The translations under genes and the position numbers were made by a program. Shown piece after piece: positions 1 through 10,937 of a stretch of DNA of 64,000 nucleotides (positions are counted from its first letter, which is position 1; each line of letters starts with the position of its first letter). Under the pieces are notes generated by a model. That model did no database searches. It saw nothing but the letters and a program-made list of their open reading frames with translations, and had not been told where the DNA came from. Source of the stretch: Uloborus plumipes (Eukaryota; Arthropoda; Arachnida; Araneae; Uloboridae); the NCBI GenBank assembly GCA_038373865.1, contig JAXGGA010002946.1, forward strand, positions 47,621 to 111,620. Direction: 5' to 3'.

Positions 1-1323
1 AACAGAGGTTGGCATTAGAAAGTGTTTAAAATCCCTAAACTGGAATGTACCACAACGTGGTACAATAGAGGCTTGCAGAAAGTGTCGTGTCTTTTATGTA
101 ATGTCAGATTAAGTTATTGATTTTCTTGAGAGGGTCTGAATCATGGTCTAAATACAAGTGATACCTAGGTAAAAAAGGGTGGGAAAAATTCAACAACTTA
201 AACTGAATGACATAAGTGTCATAACAGAAAATTAACATAAATATTGCATTTCTTATATAATTCAAGATTTAGTCGTTGATTTTCTTGAGAGACTTTAAAT
301 TATGGTCTAAATACAACTGCATACCAAGGAAAAAAGGGGTTAAAATCCTCAAAAGCCTAAACCGAGTGTTACTTCAGTTATTAAAGATTAGCAGAAGTGT
401 TGCATTTCTTAAATAACGCAAAATTTAGTCTATGGTTTTATTTAGAGGATTAAAATTATGATGTGTGGATATAGGAATCAGAAGTTGAAAGAGTTAACAT
501 CAGGAAGTGTTTAAAACAATAAATGGAAATTCAACTCACGGTGCGATTATAGAAGATTAGAAGGAATATTGTATTTTATGCAATGCAGGACTGAATAGTA
601 GATTTTATTGAGGAGTTCTCAATTTTAGTCTAAATAACTACAAGTATGTATCAGAGGAAGAGGGGGTGGAAATAAGAAAACGTTTAAAAACCTGAACTGG
701 GTGATGCTTCAGTGTGTCACAATGGAAGAAATGTTGCATTTCTTATAAAAAGTATTGTCTAGTCTTTGGTTTTATTGAGATTCTCTAAATTATGGTGTAG
801 GAATATAGGTACATATCAAAGACGAAAGCGGTTGGTATTAGAAAGCGTTTAAAATCTTGAACTCAAATGTACCACAGCTTGGCGTAATAGAAGATTGCAG
901 AAAGTGTTGTGACTTATATATAATGCTAGGTTAAGGTTTTCTTGAGAGACTCTAAACTATGGTCTAAAAAAAATTAAATAAGAAAATGTTCAAGAGCTTA
1001 AACTAGGTTATACTTAATTGTGTCATAATAGAAGATTAGAAAAAAATTCTACATTTCTTATCCAACTCAAGACTTTGTCATTGGTTTTCTTGAGTGTCTG
1101 TAAATTATTATTTATCAAGAACGAAAGAGGTTGATAATACAAAGTTTTTAAAATCCTGAATTGAAATACACCTCAGCGTGAGATGATAGATTAGAAAGAA
1201 TATTGAATTGTAAGCTATGCAAGATTGAGTAGTAGACTTTATTGAAGGACTTTAAAGTCTAAATACAAGGAGAAAAAGGGGGTTGAAATTAGAACACGTG
1301 TAAAAACCTAAACTCACTGTATC

Positions 1324-2062
1324 GAATACAAATACAAATACAAATGTGACGACCAGCAGCAGGCTTTGGGCCCAACTGGGCTGGTCCAAGTCAAATTAAA
1401 GACCCCAATGAAGATCAATGACCCTCTTAAAGCTATCTAGTCCATTGCTCCTTACCGCTTCTTCCTGTAAACTGTTCCAAGTTCCCACTACCCTGCTAAA
1501 ATAGTAATTTTTTGGAATTTCCAGAATAGCCTGAGATTTGAACAGCTTAAAACAATGACCCCTTGTCCTGCTTTCTGTGCAAAAATCTAACCCTGCAACA
1601 TCATTCATTTTAATAAATTTAAATAACTGAATCATGTCCCCTCTGGTTCTCCATTGCTCAAGACTATACATATTAAGCATTCTAAGTCTGGAATCATAGT
1701 CTAAATTAGAAAATCCGTTTACTAACCTTGTAGCCCTTCTTTATACCCTTTCCAATAAATTAATATCTTTCTTCAGATAAGGAGACCAAAACTGAACAGC
1801 ATACTCCAAATGAGGTCTTACCAAACTTATATATAGAGGCAGGAGAACCTTCTTAGACTTGTTTGAAATAGATCTATTTATAAACCCAAGCATCCTATTT
1901 GCTCTGTTACTAGTTATGCTGCACTGTTGGCTAAACTTGAAATCCTGATTTATTAAGACACCTAGATCCATAACGTTATCTGCCTTACTAATGACTGAAC
2001 CTTGTAAATAATAGCTTGTATGCTTATTTGCATGACCTAAATGCAGCACTTGACATTTTCCA
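1324..2062 (-). pseudogene. CR1/jockey-type non-LTR retrotransposon 3' remnant (RT C-terminus)
   Basis: Minus-strand reading gives the C-terminal part of a non-LTR reverse transcriptase ORF2. It runs from a VLHLG block through DLGVLINQDFKFSQQC, ANRMLGFI and LVRPHLEYAVQFWSPY, then RRATR, to a stop at about 1396. Only the thumb/C-terminal segment of roughly 220 codons remains; the catalytic palm and the endonuclease are absent, so the copy is 5' truncated. The frame is continuous from 2049 to 1396 except for one in-frame TAA at 1741-1743, in the conserved ERV-x-RRATR block, where related proteins usually have Gln. Downstream lies a short GC-rich 3' UTR and a tail of about three ATTTGT units (1325-1346), typical of CR1-like 3' ends. 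It is inserted in the 160-bp satellite. Confidence 0.88.
1325..1346 (-). repeat. (ATTTGT)n 3' tail of the non-LTR element
   Basis: On the minus strand three ATTTGT units follow the element's 3' UTR (1347-1395), which contains a small CCCAGTTGGG hairpin. Short 3' microsatellites of this kind are the recognised ends of CR1-class retrotransposons, so this marks the 3' boundary. Confidence 0.75.
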
Positions 2063-2899
2063 TCATAATAAAATATTAGAAGAAATATTGTATTTTATGC
2101 AATGCAAGATTGAGTAGTAGATAATATTGAGAGTCTTTAAATTTTGAATGCAAGTACATATCAGAGTAAAAAGGAGTTGAAATTAAAAAGTAAATAAAAA
2201 CTAAAGTGAGTGATAAACCAGTGAGTCATAATAGAAGATTAGATGATATATTTCATACTTTATGCAATGCAAGATTCAGTCGTTCGCTTTCCAGAGAGAG
2301 TCTTAACTACGGTCTAAATACAGTTACATATGGACGACAAAAGAAGTTGAAAAAAGAAAAAGTGTAAAAACTATAACTGAAACATACCTCAAAGTGGCAT
2401 AAAAGATGATAAGAAGAAGTGTTTTATGCAATACAAGATTTAACAGTAGATCTTATTGAAACCTTTTACATTGCAGCCTAAATGCAGGTACATATATCAG
2501 GGTAAAAAAAGTTAAAACTTGAAAACGTTTAAAAAACTGAATTGATATAAGACTGTAGCATGGCATTGTAAAAGATTAGATGAAATTTTGCATTTTATGC
2601 GATGCAGTAGTTTATTTATTGAATGGAATTCTCATATTATTATTGCTGGAATTAGAAAACTCTAAACTGAGTACTATCTCGGTGCTTCATGATTGAATAA
2701 TTTGGAAAATATTGTATCTTATATAAAATACAAGAAATTATGGTTTAATTTAAATGCAGGTACAAGGATAACATAAGTTGTAATTAGAAGACTTTTAGAG
2801 CCAGAAATCTGAGTAATAAACTCAGCGTATCGTCATAAAAGGTTGTGGTAAGTGTTGTATATGGTATGCAAAACAAGATTTTCTTAAAATAAATAAGTA

Positions 2900-4360
2900 A
2901 ATGAATCAGCGCCTAATCACTCATTTTGAAAGTGATAAATTTTCCAGTTTTTGAAAAGTAAATACAGATAGATCTGTATAATAACTACAGTATTTGTGCT
3001 CAGTACTGTAGTAAAATTTTGCTATTAAATCGTTTCTCGCTTTTTGTCAGTTTACTTTAGCCGTATAATTTCGTTTAATGGTATGCTTGTGTTTTCCAAA
3101 CTAGAGTATAATATTTAAATTGTTTTCCTATTGTTTAAAATGTCTTCCAGTTACGTGCTCAACTTCAAGAGGAAACTCAATCAAAATTATATAATTAATC
3201 TTTTACGAGATGAAAAATACACTTTGAGTAGATGCAAATATTTGGAAGAATATACTTTTTATTGCAAAAAAGTTGTTGATTAACAGGAATTAGAATTTTT
3301 TTTAAGGTTCTGTTTCAGTTGGAAAACATTTTAGGGCATTCTACAAAGAACCGAAGATAATTTTTTCGTTAACTTCTATAATGATTGGCACCAGTTCGAG
3401 GAATTTTAATGACATCTATGTTTTTCGACTTTTACTACAGATATTTGAAAAGCTACTGCCTATCAGAGAAGAAAAAAAAAGCGGGGTGTAGTAACTGTCT
3501 TGTAAAAAAATTTCATGCAAAATATTTTCTCTTCGGCGTTTTTACTTTTAATGCCTTATTGTAATGCAAAACAAATATAGAAAGAATGAAAACCAGATTC
3601 AAAATCGCTAATTCACTGGCAATTTGTGAAGACTTATGAATAATTGATTTTAGATAAAGGATTAGTGCTTCTGAAATAACTTATTGCATAGAAAAATTAA
3701 AAGAATACTACTTTCAATTTCGTTATTGAATTTCCTAATCATCTCTTTTTAGACTCATTATTTAGAATTTAGATGGATCCTTTTGTTTCTGGAGTTAGTA
3801 CCGCAAGGTTAAATCTATGTAATTATCCGAAATAATTGGCCTTTCAGGTAGTGCGAGCTCTAGAAATCTTCATAATTGGCCGCAGAAGGAAAGATTGGAT
3901 CTGTAATTTTTTGGATGTTGTTTTATAAAATAGTCTTGCTGTTAGTAACGTTCCTTGAAGAGGTATTGTATGATGAAGCATAAATGAGTATAAATGATGA
4001 AAGAGTTTTTAAAAATGCAATCTTTAGCTTAAAATCTTATTTACATTGCTTTTTGAGTACATTTTTGATTTTTCACATTAAAAAAAAATCATTTAAATTA
4101 ACTAAATTTATTTTGTAAAAAAATATTTTTTTCTTTTATGCGGTTGCTAAGTGTTAAAAATCAAAACGCTTTCTGAAAATGTTAGAAAGAAAAACTCACA
4201 CACATACTACATTGATTTATTTTAGAAGAAAAGAAAATAATATTGTAAACAAAGAGAATCAAAAGAAGAATAACAGGTTTTGGTCGTTTTTGTTGTCATA
4301 TATTTTGAGCATAGAGCTATTTATACATTCATTTTATAAATTTTTAATTATAGCCAAAAG
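2900..4360. other. AT-rich unique sequence, no gene seen
   Basis: I see AT-rich low-complexity sequence with poly-T and poly-A runs, and no ORF with recognisable protein features. Nothing here is repeated elsewhere in the window as far as I can see. Confidence 0.6.
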
Positions 4361-4365
4361 TCGAG

Positions 4366-4520
4366 GGATAAATAATTTAAATCATTTGATTTCAATCAGT
4401 GATTTTAATCGCAATTAAAATGAATTGTTCTCTTTTTTTTAAAATCATTGATTCAAATCATTTTTTTTACATTAAACTTTAAAAATCAGCTTGAAAATTC
4501 AAAATTTCACTAGCTTTGCC
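4366..4520. repeat. Dispersed repeat, copy 1 (paralog at 33005-33130)
   Basis: The block is built from variants of GATTTAAATCA and is followed by TTGAAAATTC and AAATTTCACTAG. The same order of motifs recurs at 33005-33130, where CTTGAAAACT is followed by AAATTTCACTAG. Boundaries and class are not visible. A non-autonomous DNA element is possible. Confidence 0.5.
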
Positions 4521-5145
4521 TTTTTCTTTATTAGCACAACTTTTCTTAATTATTTTTGATCGTTTTCCTATGGTTGACCTCATCACCGAACTACTCTTCT
4601 CTATTCTAAGTCTGTCTTCTTAATTAACAAGAAAATTCAAAGTTTTAGATAGTCAGTAGCTAGTAGGACTTTTAAGTTAATCACCACTTCTTTTATTAGT
4701 AGTAGCCACTTAATCCTGAACTTTTTCTTTCTTATGAAAGCATCTAGAAATCTTGCGCCACTGCACAAAAAGAAGAGTATTTCTAAATTTATTGCAAATG
4801 ACTCAAGTTGATACATTGCATGTACATTTGTATAAACTGCAAAACAAGAAAGATAAATTGAAAAAGTATTTTGCTACAACCATCAACTCTTGTCAAAAAA
4901 GTTAATTTATGCAAGATATGAATAGAAAAAAAACAAAAGATATTTGAAAATACGTACTTATCAAATGACCACCGAAATTACATTCGTGAATCGTCTTTTT
5001 TATTTGACAGTATTCTTTTATTATAAAGTAGTAGGATTTTTGATTTTATATTTGACTCTGCCTGTGAAGATAACTGAGATAGGCAATATGGCTCTAAGCA
5101 AGGGTTCTATAGCAAATGTATCCCCCCCCCCCCACTATCTCTTGT
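4520..5145. other. AT-rich sequence, no gene seen
   Basis: No ORF with protein character and no internal repeat were found. A C homopolymer of about 13 lies at 5121-5133. Confidence 0.5.
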
Positions 5146-5395
5146 ACTGCAAAAAATAAACTGATGTTCATATAGTATAATTCTGGCAGCTGAGGTTCCA
5201 GTTTAAAACCGTAAAATGCACAGTAATAAGCTGTAAAATTAGCAATTTAGTTTATTACTGTAGAATTGGCAATTTTACAGTTTAGTACTGTAAAATTAGA
5301 AATTTTAGTTTTATACTATAAAATGAGCATTTTTTAGTTTATTACTATAAAATGAGCTGTACTATACTGTAAAAACAACATTCCATTTTTACAGT
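5146..5395. mobile_element. ACTGTAAA-family MITE, copy A
   Basis: The ends read ACTGCAAAAAA on the left and TTTTTACAGTG on the right, an imperfect terminal inverted repeat. The interior is a run of short palindromic modules (AATTTTACAGT and ACTGTAAAATTAG). The block TGGCAGCTGAGGTTCCAG matches copies B (46837-47028) and C (54810-55118). It encodes no protein. TA flanks at the better-preserved copies suggest a Tc1/mariner-type mobiliser, but that is inference. Confidence 0.72.
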
Positions 5396-5597
5396 GTGGT
5401 ATTTTGCATTTACAATACAGTAAATAGTCAATATTCCAAGCCTCACTAAGCCGGACTTCGCTTTATTTGGACAGTCATTTAGATGTACAAGCAGCATAAA
5501 TAAAAATTCAGTTATTTCTGCAGACCTGTGGTGTGTATGCAGCGCGGCGCAAACAGCTACCTTCGTGTCGGCGACGTTCAAAAGTCGTCTGTAGCAG

Positions 5598-6215
5598 TAA
5601 GTTGGAGTGTTGTTTAAAATTTTTACTGTTTTTTTTTTAATGCATCGTGGCTCAATTTATAAGTTATTTTGTTAAACCCACACTTTCACTAATTCAGGTA
5701 ACCTGGATCCCCTATTAGTCCAGATTAAGAAGGTTCTACACTAAACATGCACAAAAGATTTCTAGTTAAATGGATGTCTAAAATTATGTTTTTAATGGAG
5801 TTTGAAACATTATAAAATTGAATTGCAAATGTCGGAAAAATAAATTAAGTGAACATTTAGCATAAAATTGCAAATATGAAGCAATTCCGTCTACAACACG
5901 TTAACTTGGAGTGTTGTTTACAATTTTTACTGTTTATTGTAGTTTTTTTATGTATCTTGGCTCAATTTATAGGTTATTTTGTTAAATCCACTTTCATTAA
6001 TTCAGATAACCTGGATCCCTTATTAGTCCAGATGAAGAAGGGTCTACAGCAAGAATACACAAAAAAATCTTCTAATTTAAAAATTTGTTCAAAACAAATG
6101 CTAATGTTTTTCAATAATTTTTAAATATAACTCAAATTATCGAAAAACTAAATGAAGTAAATATGCATATAATAGCAAATAGCAAGCAATTCGATCTGCA
6201 ACACATTAGATATTT
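5598..6215. repeat. Direct tandem duplication, ~304-bp unit
   Basis: TTGGAGTGTTGTTTA recurs at 5602 and 5906. The two units then align through GGCTCAATTTATA, AACCTGGATCCC and TTAGTCCAGAT, down to an AAGCAATTC block. Differences are scattered substitutions plus small indels. A third partial start (ATCTGCAACACATTAG) is visible near 6195. No gene is inside; short ORFs in the second unit have no recognisable features. Confidence 0.85.
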
Positions 6216-7286
6216 TTAAAAAATGTTCCATTCAAATAAAAATGTCATAAAATATTTTTCGTATTTTACTCAATTTAATTTTTTTTTCGATAGGAAATGC
6301 CACATTACAGGTAGTGTCATAAATCACATTACCACAGTCAAAAACAAAATTAAAATAATGAAACTCGTACTCGAGATAGCACATTACCAATATATTTTAG
6401 TTACTCTCAAATTTGTTTCCAATATTTTGTTTGCCGAGCAATTTTTCTCTGACTTTCTCAAGACAAGTAAAATACCCAGAAGATCATTTTGCTTTTTTGC
6501 TTCCGTGTCTCTCAAAATTTATTGGTAGTATAGTATCCCTTCTTTATTTGAATTGCATATTTTTTCCCGATACTCATCATTTTCCAATTTTTCGTTACTG
6601 TAAATTAATGACGCAGCAACAAGCGTGTGGGGCCCGCTTTATTCAGTTTTAAAAGGCAAATTATACGATGGAATGAACTTTCTTTAACGTAAATATTGTC
6701 TTGCTTTTTGTCAGAATAAAGCAAAGTAATTTAAAAACACTCCTTTTCCAGCTAGTCAATTAAGACAAATAGATAAAACGTTGAAATTTTAAAGGCGAAA
6801 TATGTTAACTTCATAGTAATGCATTCAAACAACAAATGCAACACTATAGTAATAATATTAACTTTTAATGTGTCTGTAGGTGGATTTATTTAACAGCTGC
6901 TGTTTTTTTATGAATAAATATCTTTCTTTGGTACGATAATTTTTTGAATAAATTTGGAAGAATTAAAAATAATTTTCTTACTTTTCTTTGCGAAAAGGTT
7001 AAACTGAAATTTTTCGTCTCCATGGGTAGGTTGTTACAATTCCGTTACAAGCCCCTTTTTTGAAGTAGTAACCCCTTTTATTTAAAGTGCAAAATCAGAT
7101 GTATTTTTCATTGTAATGATTCATTTTTAAATATAGTTACTAATATGTAATATATCTCTTACACTATTAGTTCACGAAGGTCAGCTTTTGAATTTAGTAG
7201 ACATGATTTCATCAATTACTTGATGCCTTTTGAGCATTTTATGGTCAGTTATTTATTTTTTGAAGTGGCGATTGATAACGGATTTT
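6216..7286. other. AT-rich sequence, no gene seen
   Basis: Two overlapping short ORFs near 6223-6652 show only Phe/Leu-rich low-complexity translation expected from AT-rich DNA. No repeat partner was found in the window. Confidence 0.5.
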
Positions 7287-7290
7287 TTAA

Positions 7291-7802
7291 CCCATTAATG
7301 CCCAGCGTCCCTTTTTAGGGACGGTCCAAAAAAGGGTCTGAATTTCCCCCAAATGAACATTTCAACCAAATAATAATGTTCAATTAGTACCTCGGTATTG
7401 TTTCAATTCATTATTGACAGATTGTAGCCCATAACCATTATAAAATGTGTTCTGTAGCAGTTTTAATATGACCTTTATAAAAAATGACATCGTTCACAAT
7501 CTCAAGAAAAAAAGCTAAATTTTTAAAGTTATTCCCAGCTTCCCAGTTTATGTTAATTGCTGATTTTATTTCTTATTATAAAATGTCTATTTATATATTA
7601 TATTGTAGGTAGAAAAAAAATTAAGTAAAACAAGTATATACCCTCTGGGGTCTATCGTAACTTTTAAAGGACGATTTTTCTTTCCTTAATAAAAAAATTA
7701 TTTTTTACATAATATTTTTTAATGATTTTTCCTGTCCATTAAACACTGTTTGTTACCAGTATACAAAATATCTTTGGGAAAAAAATGTCAGGAATTAATG
7801 GG
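7291..7802 (+). mobile_element. piggyBac-like MITE, copy 1 (512 bp)
   Basis: The element starts CCCATTAATGCCC and ends AATTAATGGG, an inverted repeat. It is flanked by TTAA at 7287-7290 and TTAG at 7803-7806. A subterminal CGTCCCT/AGGGACG hairpin follows the left end. A second copy in opposite orientation lies at 54035-54542 with a perfect TTAA pair. TTAA target duplication and CCC-starting termini are hallmarks of the piggyBac superfamily. There is no transposase ORF, so it would need an enzyme supplied in trans. Confidence 0.85.
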
Positions 7803-7806
7803 TTAG

Positions 7807-8448
7807 TTACCGTTTTTTGCATTAAGTAACCCTGAGGCCTGCGGTAGCCTCTAAACTGGCTTTTCATCTTGAATTTTTAATCTCCTGCTAGCTGTAAAAA
7901 GACAGAAAAAATGAAAAAAAAAAAGAGAAAAAAGTTGGAGAGAAACATAACTATGCGAATTTTTGAATCTCTATGCAGAAAGTAGAAGTAAATTTAACAA
8001 TTTTAAGGAGATTTACATAACTAATGTGTTACAACAGTGTTGAGGGGCACTTCATGGTATAGCGTGTGTAACAATTTGGACGAACTTTTCATTATGTCGA
8101 TTACTGCTTCGTTGTGTCCATTTGTTCTGAAATTTTTGTCTTTTTTAATTGTTATGTTTTAATGATAGTTACTTGTCACGTGTAGGAAGGACACACGTTC
8201 GAATATCAGCTTTAGAGTTCTTATGTCGAGAAATATATCCACCAATCCTATTGTAACAAATTTATTAATTTATACTTTGCTTTCGTACTAAGTATTTTTT
8301 GTTTATTGTTTGTTTTAAAAAGAAAAAAAATAGTGTGCCATTTCGCAGAAACTCAGACATTTTGTCCCATTCGGTGACAGCTCTGTATTTTGAGTCAAAA
8401 GTAATATTTAAGAAATGTAGAAAAGATAGATTTTTGCCTATAATACTA
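7807..8448. other. AT-rich sequence, no gene seen
   Basis: Low-complexity AT-rich sequence including an A-rich tract near 7910-7935. No supported feature. Confidence 0.5.
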
Positions 8449-9000
8449 CCCTTTCAGTAACGGGCCCCGGTGTACAGGTCATGCACTTCGAACAGCCGCC
8501 AGTGATTTAATAATTAATTAAATTACTCAATTTTTTAGTATTTAACTCTTTATTGTCTGAATATTATTATCTATGCAAAAATTTCTCGCTTTGGGATTGG
8601 GTGATTGGTTTTGACTCGTTTTTACATTTGTGGATTCTTGTTGCAAAGGCATTTTTGTCTCTTGTCTGATTTTTTTAGAAATATACAACTTTCTATTAAT
8701 CATTTTAAATGCTTATAATAAGAACTATTATTATTTTGTAAACATTTTACAATGAAGTTTACTTGATGTTCCATCGTGTTTTTTTTTTTTTTTTTTTTCT
8801 TTTTGTTGAAATATTCATTTCAAAATATATGTCCGGAAAATTAGACACACCATAACTCTTTTAGTTTTTTCCCTAAGAGCTTAAAATTATGTTTGTAAGA
8901 TCTTCTCACCCGTAGTACTCTATTACTATCTACAAAATAGGAAGTTCTTCGTAACCTATTCCATAATGTTTGACTGCAGGAGTTAAATAGTGTTGAGGGG
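8449..9000 (-). mobile_element. Inverted-repeat element related to 31386-31912
   Basis: Read on the minus strand, this block aligns end to end with 31386-31912. Shared blocks include AAAAGAGTTATG, AATTTTCC, TATAAGCATTT, AACGAGTCAAA, AGAAATTTTTGCA and GGCTGTTC. Its ends are CCCTTTCAGT on the left and TGAGGGG on the right, a degenerate form of the CCCCTTCA terminus of the sister copy. It is more diverged and contains a poly-T run near 8780-8798. An overlapping 74-codon minus-strand ORF is not recognisable. Confidence 0.7.
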
Positions 9001-10530
9001 ATAGTCCGGTTTCGGAAAAATAGTTTTCGTTCTAAATATCTCCCAGAATGCATTCTACGCTTCATGTTTTTATTTAAACAATGTTTCTTTCAGCATTAAC
9101 TTCCTAAAAAGTGCTCTTGTATTTAAAAAGTTATGATTTGTACGTGTACACGTAAAAATCATTACTTTTCAAATACAAAAGTTTTTTTAAAAAGTTGATC
9201 CTTCATAATGTGGTACATAATGATTTCTTATATTCCAATATAGTTAAACTTCAAGCCAATGCTTAAAATCTCAGGAATAAAGTGCATAATATGCTTAAAA
9301 CATCACTCCTGTGCAAAAATATTGGTTATAGTTTAGCACTATGTTTTACCACCACATTTAATAGTAAAATCATTCGTCATGCTCTTTTAAGTTGCATCTC
9401 TGGTATGTGTCATTATGTTTTATTTTTTCTCTGCTACCGATTCACCAGCCTCGTCAGCTTCCAAAGGAACATGTTTTCTCCCATCCTCAGTAAAAATATG
9501 GCTTAAAATTTTGCCACCCCTTTCTCACCTTGCCAGAAGCGCCATAAGCTTTTAATATTTTACCTTGTGTTATGATATTTTGTAGTGTATATTGTACAAT
9601 GTACGAACATCTTTGATTAAGAACTATTAAATTATGACGCAGAGGCTCTCCTTGATAATTAAGTATTGAATTACTGGTGAAGCGTGTTTGAAAATGCAAA
9701 TTTGCTTTCTTTTACCCTAAGTTACTTATAAGGATTTTTGTCTTATCTTAGTCCACCAAATAGTTGTTCAAGGATTGAAGCTAAGGAGCAATACATTATA
9801 ACTTAGGCCAAGATAAAGAAAATTTGACTTTGCATTGTGATATTGATCGAAAGTGATCGAACATGATCGAAACAATTACGAGCCAATATCGTCATATCCC
9901 CCCAAACAATATTGCACCTAGCACTATTTCCTGCTGAAGTGAGTCAAAAAAAAAATCGTTGAAGATAAAACCCCATAATCTCCGTTTAATATTTTTTTAT
10001 AACACATGGTTTAGCGTTTTTCTAACTGCGGTGGCTTCGAAGTGTACCACTAATAATAGAGACCTTGTAATAAAAGTTTGATTGAGCTTTCTACAAACAT
10101 TTCTAAACGTAAATGGTTGAGACTTTAGACTTAATGGGCAATATTGCCATTTTACTGGTATGGCTAGGTTATTTTTTGGATTTTTCAATAAAATATCAAG
10201 AACTTTAAATTGGTATTTTAATGCAATACTCCTCATTTAACGAACTGTGTTTGAATAAGAATTTAATGTTATTTCCCTTTATGTACTGCAAGCTTATTTT
10301 CTCCTTTTCTAAAAAAAAAAACAAATAAACAGAGTAAAACTAATTTAAATTATCAGGAAGTAAAAAAAAAATATTAGAGTGATTAAATTTTAACTTTGTT
10401 AACTTTTGGAAAGTGCTTGAGAAAAGAAGAGAGATGTAACACATGGATTTTTTTCAAATAGTTATTTGATTATATGTTATTATTTTTCGTCTAGGAACTA
10501 CATTTATATTTTTCCAGTTCTTAAAAATCT
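9001..10530. other. AT-rich sequence, no gene seen
   Basis: Short ORFs occur but none resembles a known protein. Three helically phased TGATCGAA octamers lie at 9844-9871. Otherwise nothing supported. Confidence 0.5.
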
Positions 10531-10534
10531 ATAT

Positions 10535-10660
10535 AAAAATATAAACGGTGAATGAACGTATGTGAATGAGTGTATATTCTTTATACGAATCCGACAGTAG
10601 TTTACAACAGAATTTCGGCATATTTTGCACAAAGTTCCTTCGATGCTCAAGAATTCATAG
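10535..10660 (+). mobile_element. Helitron family B 5' fragment
   Basis: A CTATATAAAAATATAAACGG start, a TTCTTTATACGAATCC segment and GCACAAAGTTCCTTCGATGC match the start of the minus-strand element at 22194-22599 (GGCACAAAAGTTCCTTGATGC). The 3' CTAGT end is not present, so this is a fragment. Confidence 0.55.
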
Positions 10661-10871
10661 TTGTTTCCTCATTTTATTTATTTACTTATTTTTTGGATAT
10701 TTAAAAGAGATTTAAATTCAGATTTTGAGTCATAAAAAAATTATTCGTTTTTATACGTTGACGGGAAAGTTTACAATTAATTATTTCTCTTATTTAAGTC
10801 AGATTGTTTGAACGTGCGCCAATTGGCACAATTTTATTTTCTAAGTTGATGCCATGCAACTCAGCTTCTCT

Positions 10872-10899
10872 TCTCTACCAATAATAAAGCTGAAGGTGG

Positions 10900-10937
<38 letters not shown>

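Larger units (their letters stand above)
1..2720. repeat. Degenerate ~160-bp satellite array
   Basis: A diverged unit recurs across the block. Its landmark is a segment like TTTTCTTGAGAGACT followed by TAAATTATGGTCTAAATACA. It appears near 118, 275, 434, 599, 768, 931, 1083, 1224, 2119, 2285, 2447 and 2610. Spacing is about 140-170 bp once the insertion at 1324-2062 is removed. Other shared landmarks are GAAATATTGTATTTTATGCA and AATAGAAGATTAGA. Units carry many substitutions and indels, so the array is old. The left end runs off the window, and the right end fades out between 2650 and 2900. No coding potential is seen. Confidence 0.85.

Noticed and set aside
5121..5133. Poly-C runs here and at 15424, 45773, 49542, 52869 and 56104
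   Set aside because: Homopolymers without structure around them; length may even be sequencing noise. Noted but not interpreted.
8180..8205. GTTCGAAT-type B-box resemblance suggesting a tRNA or SINE
   Set aside because: No matching A-box at the right distance and no cloverleaf can be drawn.
8841..9065. 74-codon minus-strand ORF rich in Arg/Lys
   Set aside because: It overlaps the edge of a non-coding repeat shared with 31386-31912, where the frame is not kept.
9410..9535. Minus-strand segment that reads as a short charged peptide next to a GTGAG donor-like site
   Set aside because: Stops occur close upstream in the same frame, no family is recognised, and the splice site is unsupported.
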